From: an uncultured Saprospiraceae bacterium | GTDB lineage: Bacteria > Bacteroidota > Bacteroidia > Chitinophagales > Saprospiraceae | DNA: 9,203 nt | Assembly (NCBI GenBank): GCA_938002705.1 | Contig: CALLAG010000088.1 | Span: 1 to 9,203, forward strand | Direction of reading: 5' to 3' | Part shown: positions 6,473-9,203 of the stretch, in pieces | How positions within the stretch are numbered: the first letter of the stretch is position 1 | Layout of the letters: the number at the start of each line of letters is the position of its first letter | Program-made: the position numbers and the translations under genes | Notes under the pieces: generated by a model | Databases searched by the model: none | The model's input: only the letters and a program-made list of their open reading frames with translations | What the model was told of the DNA's origin: nothing

Positions 6473-7741
6473 TTATAGTCCACCATTTAGCTGGTCTTGC
6501 ATATCTTTTAGTTCATCCCACATGCCTTTATCAGCAAATTTGGCTTGCTGTGGCCACGTCGTCGGATTGTGCATTTTGTATCTGCTACCAGCAGTCAGTA
6601 GTATTTCTTTAATCTCTTCTGGATCTTTCTCTGATAATTCCTTGTAAGTCATAATACCTGCTTCTTGCAGTATACTTTCTATCTTAGGCCCGATACCTTC
6701 TATCTTCTTAAGATCATCACCTTCACTCGGCGAGTAGAGTACATCTGGGCTTGAGTTATTCTGAGTCCTTCTACCTACTATAGAACTTTCTAATTCTGTT
6801 CTGGTCTCATTGACAAGTGTCTTAGATACTTCTACTGTGTCCATGCCCTCTATCATTGACTTAAGCGTATCCATATCTATCTGTCTTACGACTTCTACCT
6901 CTTTTATTATCTCTACGGGGACTTCTCTGATGACTTCGACTTCTACCTCTTTGATCACTTCCACTGGCACCTCTTTGATGACCTCTTTTATAACTTCCAC
7001 TTCCTTGACTACTTCTACTGGCACTTCTTTGATAACCTCTTTTTCTACTATGACCTCTACAGGTACTTCTTTTATCACCTCTACTTCCTTAATGACTTCT
7101 ACCTCATTATTGACGATGACTTCTTTGATCACCTCTATCTCTCTGATGACTTCTACTTCTTTGACAGATTCTACGGCGACTTCTTTGATGACTTCTACTT
7201 CTTTGATCACTTCTACAGGTACTTCTTTTATTACCTCTACTTCCTTAATGACTTCGACTTCTTTGATGACTTCATATGGCACATCTTTACTCACTTCTAC
7301 TTCCTTGACAACTTCCACATTTTTAGTGACGATAACCTCTTTTATAACTTCTACTTGCTTGATGACCTCCACTTCCTTGATGACTTCCACAGGCACTTCC
7401 TTGATGACCTCTACTTCTTTGATGACCTCGACAGGGACCTCTTTTATCACTTCGACAGGTACCTCCTTGATCACCTCTACTTCTTTTACTGCAGCATTTT
7501 TAGCATCTTGTAACTGAGATACTGTATAGTTGTGAGTGGAGTTAAGTTGAGCAAATTGTGTATTAAGATTTTCTAATTCTTCGTTTTTAGACTTAGCAGT
7601 CGTCTCATATGATTGAATTAGATCTTTTTGATTTTTGATTTGTCTATCATATTCTGAAGTATCTAACTTCTTACTTCTACCTGCTAGAAAGCCTAATAGA
7701 CCAGCAACTGCAGATAGTATTAATGGTAATAATGCACACAT
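6473..7741 (-). CDS. Membrane-anchored EVIKEV-repeat protein with C-terminal helix-hairpin-helix domain
   Basis: A 422-residue protein in four parts. Residues about 3-20 are a hydrophobic anchor followed by GRSKK; the absence of charge before it and the basic residues after it suggest the C-terminal part is cytoplasmic. Residues about 27-84 are polar and helix-prone (QKDLIQSYETTAKSKNEELE), probably coiled coil. Residues 86-288 are a low-complexity array of about 27 hexapeptides (EVIKEV) and octapeptides (EVIKEVPV) with few exceptions. After a linker, residues about 342-420 form a conserved helix-hairpin-helix module (LKKIEGIGPKIESIL at 344-358, then HNPTTWPQQAK at 391-401 and a DQLNGG ending) that I associate with Bacteroidota proteins. 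HhH motifs of this kind usually contact DNA backbone or other proteins. It lies 59 bp after the OmpA-like gene in the same orientation and ends at a strong terminator. The specific function is unknown. A structural tether is inference. Confidence 0.85.
   Translation of the reverse strand: MCALLPLILSAVAGLLGFLAGRSKKLDTSEYDRQIKNQKDLIQSYETTAKSKNEELENLNTQFAQLNSTHNYTVSQLQDAKNAAVKEVEVIKEVPVEVIKEVPVEVIKEVEVIKEVPVEVIKEVEVIKQVEVIKEVIVTKNVEVVKEVEVSKDVPYEVIKEVEVIKEVEVIKEVPVEVIKEVEVIKEVAVESVKEVEVIREIEVIKEVIVNNEVEVIKEVEVIKEVPVEVIVEKEVIKEVPVEVVKEVEVIKEVIKEVPVEVIKEVEVEVIREVPVEIIKEVEVVRQIDMDTLKSMIEGMDTVEVSKTLVNETRTELESSIVGRRTQNNSSPDVLYSPSEGDDLKKIEGIGPKIESILQEAGIMTYKELSEKDPEEIKEILLTAGSRYKMHNPTTWPQQAKFADKGMWDELKDMQDQLNGGL
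6878..7486 (-). repeat. Coding tandem array of hexa/octapeptide repeats (EVIKEV / EVIKEVPV)
   Basis: About 609 bp encode residues 86-288 of the repeat protein. Units are 18 or 24 bp. Peptides are nearly identical, but the codons vary freely between copies (GAA/GAG, GTA/GTC/GTG/GTT, ATC/ATA, AAA/AAG), which points to selection on the peptide rather than very recent duplication. Scattered variants (IVTKN, SKDVPY, IVNNEV, VEVIVEKEV) mark older copies. Most of the units are multiples of two residues, not seven, so a canonical heptad coiled coil is not expected here. Confidence 0.9.
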
Positions 7742-7800
7742 AATAAAGGTATTTTATAAAAAGGTATTGTTATTAATAGGTGGTTGTAATGATGTAGGAA

Positions 7801-8319
7801 TTATCGCTTAGCAGTACCGAAAGCGATTGTAATACCCTTTCGTAGCGTATTACCTTCCATACAATTTATATTGCCGTCTCTTCCTATAGTCCTCAGCTGA
7901 TCGGAATTAGCACCTTGCTCTAAGAAATATGCTTTTACAGCATTAGCCCTTGCAATACCGAGGTTTTCATAGTCCGTATTATTAATTTCGTCAGGTAAGT
8001 AGAAACCTTTTATTTGCATCAATGTATTAGGATTCTCACCTAAGTGGCTCACTACATTACCAAGAATTATTTTGAGATCGTCATCTAAGCTGAGGTACGT
8101 ATCATTAGACTTTTCAAACTGGAAATTACTGTCTGATACTATATTAAGATTGGAAGTTGTATCTCTGAATATCAGTTTCATAGAACAATCTTCATCAGAA
8201 GATATTGCCGCAGCAGCGGATGTCTCAGCCGATCCCCCATTGTTACATATGTATTTTTTACACAAGAAATAACCGACTATAAGCCAGAGAAATAAGAGGA
8301 TTAAATAAAATGTTCTCAT
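7801..8319 (-). CDS. Membrane-anchored OmpA-like domain protein
   Basis: A 172-residue envelope protein. Residues about 4-20 form an uncleaved-looking hydrophobic anchor (YLILLFLWLIVGYFLCKKY), followed by a Ser/Ala/Asp-rich linker to about 46. The rest is a divergent OmpA-like domain (PF00691-type). The clearest part is YENLGIARANAVKAYFLEQG near 116-135, matching the family's N-x-x-LS-x-x-RA-x-x-V helix, followed by a TIGRDG-like end. The conserved arginine of RA is present. An acidic residue, LPDE near 108-111, may fill the place of the peptidoglycan-contacting aspartate, but the loop is altered. OmpA domains bind diaminopimelate in peptidoglycan, so the domain should face the periplasm from an inner-membrane anchor. 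It is the first gene of a pair with the EVIKEV-repeat/HhH protein. No clear TAnnTTTG box precedes it. The ATG at 8319 gives the membrane anchor directly. Confidence 0.8.
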   Translation of the reverse strand: MRTFYLILLFLWLIVGYFLCKKYICNNGGSAETSAAAAISSDEDCSMKLIFRDTTSNLNIVSDSNFQFEKSNDTYLSLDDDLKIILGNVVSHLGENPNTLMQIKGFYLPDEINNTDYENLGIARANAVKAYFLEQGANSDQLRTIGRDGNINCMEGNTLRKGITIAFGTAKR

Positions 8320-8627
8320 CAGGAATAATTATTTTGTTGATATAATTTGAAACTTTTAATCAATTCTCTAATACAAATCTCAAAACAAAATAATCTCAAA
8401 AACAAGCATTTATATGTATAAATAACTTATTTTCAATCACTTACACGGAATCTGGAATTAATCACTGTGCAGTGTAGAAAAGAAAAGTGTATTAAAGGAT
8501 TCTAAATGGATATACCTTATAAGCAATATCCAATAACGAAAACTCAATATTCGTACCATAAAATGACAAATGTTAAATTTTTACCATATATAACATTATT
8601 AATTACAGCACTTTACAATTAATATCT
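8320..8627. other. AT-rich divergent intergenic region
   Basis: A 308-bp spacer between the leftward OmpA-like gene and the rightward M28 peptidase. It should hold promoters for both, but no perfect TAnnTTTG box is visible on either strand. The nearest is TAAATTTT at 8574-8581 (+), one mismatch, 46 nt before the peptidase ATG. A short dyad CACTG-TG-CAGTG lies at 8463-8474 and could be an operator half-site pair. A 38-codon ORF at 8506-8622 (+) ends 5 bp before the peptidase start and is judged probably spurious. No RNA gene is recognised. Confidence 0.5.
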
Positions 8628-9203
8628 ATGCAATACTTTACTTTCCTTATACTATTTTTCTCCACCTCACTACTCTATTCTCAGTCTGTATCGCCTATGC
8701 AGCATGATAGCAGATTAAGTGATATAGTACAAAATATATCTCCTGACCGAATACAGTCAGATATAGAAAAACTGGTCTCATTCGGTACGAGGCACACCTT
8801 ATCTGATACCGTATCAGCAACAAGAGGGATAGGTGCTGCAAGAAGATGGATCAAGTCAGAATTTGATGTAATATCTCAAGCTTGTGGTGGCTGCCTGGAA
8901 GTAAGTTATCACAGGGGCGAAGTCAAAGCTGGAGAGTCGCGAAGGATTCCAGATGACACATGGATCGTCAATGTAATGGCTATCAAGCGAGGGACCCTCT
9001 ACCCTGACCGGTATATCATTATGTCTGGCGATATAGACTCAAGAGTCTCTGACCCACTCGATGGCACTTCTGATTCTCCAGGTGCTAATGATAACGCGTC
9101 AGGTATGGCTGGTGTTATAGAAGCGGCAAGAGTACTGTCAGAATATGAGTTTCCTATGAGCATAATATTCGTGGGTCTATCGGGTGAGGAGCAAGGTCTA
9201 TTC
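8628..9203 (+). CDS. Secreted M28-family zinc aminopeptidase (C-terminus cut by window edge)
   Basis: The first 192 residues of an exported metallopeptidase; the frame is open to the last base. Residues 1-19 are a Sec signal peptide (MQYFTFLILFFSTSLLYSQ). The N-terminal LVSFGTRHT at 49-57 and RGIGAARRWI at 66-75 are typical lead-ins of this family. The zinc-binding core then begins: SGDIDSR at 133-139, DSPGANDNASG at 149-159 with the metal-bridging D155, and SGEEQG at 185-190 with catalytic E187 and metal ligand E188. In most M28 enzymes the first motif is GHxDS, with His as a zinc ligand; here the position is D135. The remaining ligands lie beyond the window. Expected location is periplasm, surface or secreted, and the job is removal of N-terminal residues from peptides. 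An extra Cys pair (CGGC, 86-89) precedes the core. Start choice is supported by the signal peptide and an absence of upstream in-frame ATG. Confidence 0.92.
   Translation, partial: MQYFTFLILFFSTSLLYSQSVSPMQHDSRLSDIVQNISPDRIQSDIEKLVSFGTRHTLSDTVSATRGIGAARRWIKSEFDVISQACGGCLEVSYHRGEVKAGESRRIPDDTWIVNVMAIKRGTLYPDRYIIMSGDIDSRVSDPLDGTSDSPGANDNASGMAGVIEAARVLSEYEFPMSIIFVGLSGEEQGLF

Noticed and set aside
6810..7517. A 235-codon plus-strand ORF rich in Ser and Thr (STSLITSTGTS-like)
   Set aside because: It is the antisense shadow of the EVIKEV repeat array. GAA/GTC-type codons read backwards give Ser/Thr, and the sense strand carries the HhH domain, anchor and terminator.
8445..8472. A sigma-54-type promoter (TGG...TGCA)
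   Set aside because: The spacing between the GG and GC elements is 13 nt rather than 10, and the flanking consensus is absent.
8506..8622. A 38-codon ORF (+) ending 5 bp before the M28 peptidase start
   Set aside because: The start MDIPYKQYP has no signal peptide or domain, the composition is what AT-rich spacer would give, and no promoter or ribosome site precedes it. It could still be a leader peptide, but nothing positive supports it.

Overview
The window looks like chromosomal DNA of a Bacteroidota member, probably in or near the Saprospiria. The evidence is an AT-rich genome, AGA-dominated arginine codons, no Shine-Dalgarno tracts, at least two promoters with the Bacteroidota -7 box TAnnTTTG placed about 20 nt before the start codon, a SusC-unlike OMP_b-brl_3-type TonB-dependent receptor, and a C-terminal helix-hairpin-helix domain of a type I associate with this phylum. 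The class-level placement is an inference.

Left to right: (1) A TonB-dependent outer-membrane receptor on the minus strand fills 1-2343 and loses only its last few dozen residues at the left edge. (2) A divergent SulP anion transporter with a C-terminal STAS domain follows at 2525-4423 (+). Its transmembrane helix 8 carries Asp and Thr spaced as in the Na+ site of the bicarbonate transporter BicA. (3) A 474-bp gene-poor stretch (4424-4897) holds five degenerate direct repeats with 24- and 33-bp spacing, at least six stem-loops, and a possible 22-residue membrane peptide on the minus strand. (4) A minus-strand pair has a beta-class SPPY DNA methyltransferase (5294-6340), with its own promoter, followed 18 bp later by a stand-alone TfoX N-terminal-domain protein (4898-5275). 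No restriction endonuclease is visible. (5) A second minus-strand pair has a membrane-anchored OmpA-like protein (7801-8319), then a membrane-anchored protein with about 200 residues of EVIKEV/EVIKEVPV repeats and a C-terminal HhH domain (6473-7741). A strong intrinsic terminator at 6393-6420 ends this pair, and its edge overlaps the methyltransferase promoter. (6) An AT-rich 308-bp spacer is followed by the first 192 codons of a secreted M28 zinc peptidase (8628 to the right edge).

The genes do not form one obvious pathway. The envelope theme is strong: an outer-membrane receptor, an inner-membrane anion transporter, a peptidoglycan-binding-type OmpA protein, a tethered repeat protein and an exported peptidase. 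The parts most worth a second look are the OmpA/repeat-HhH pair, a possible link between cell wall and cytoplasm, and the structured intergenic region with its small hydrophobic ORF. I see no CRISPR array, tRNA, rRNA, transposase or phage gene.
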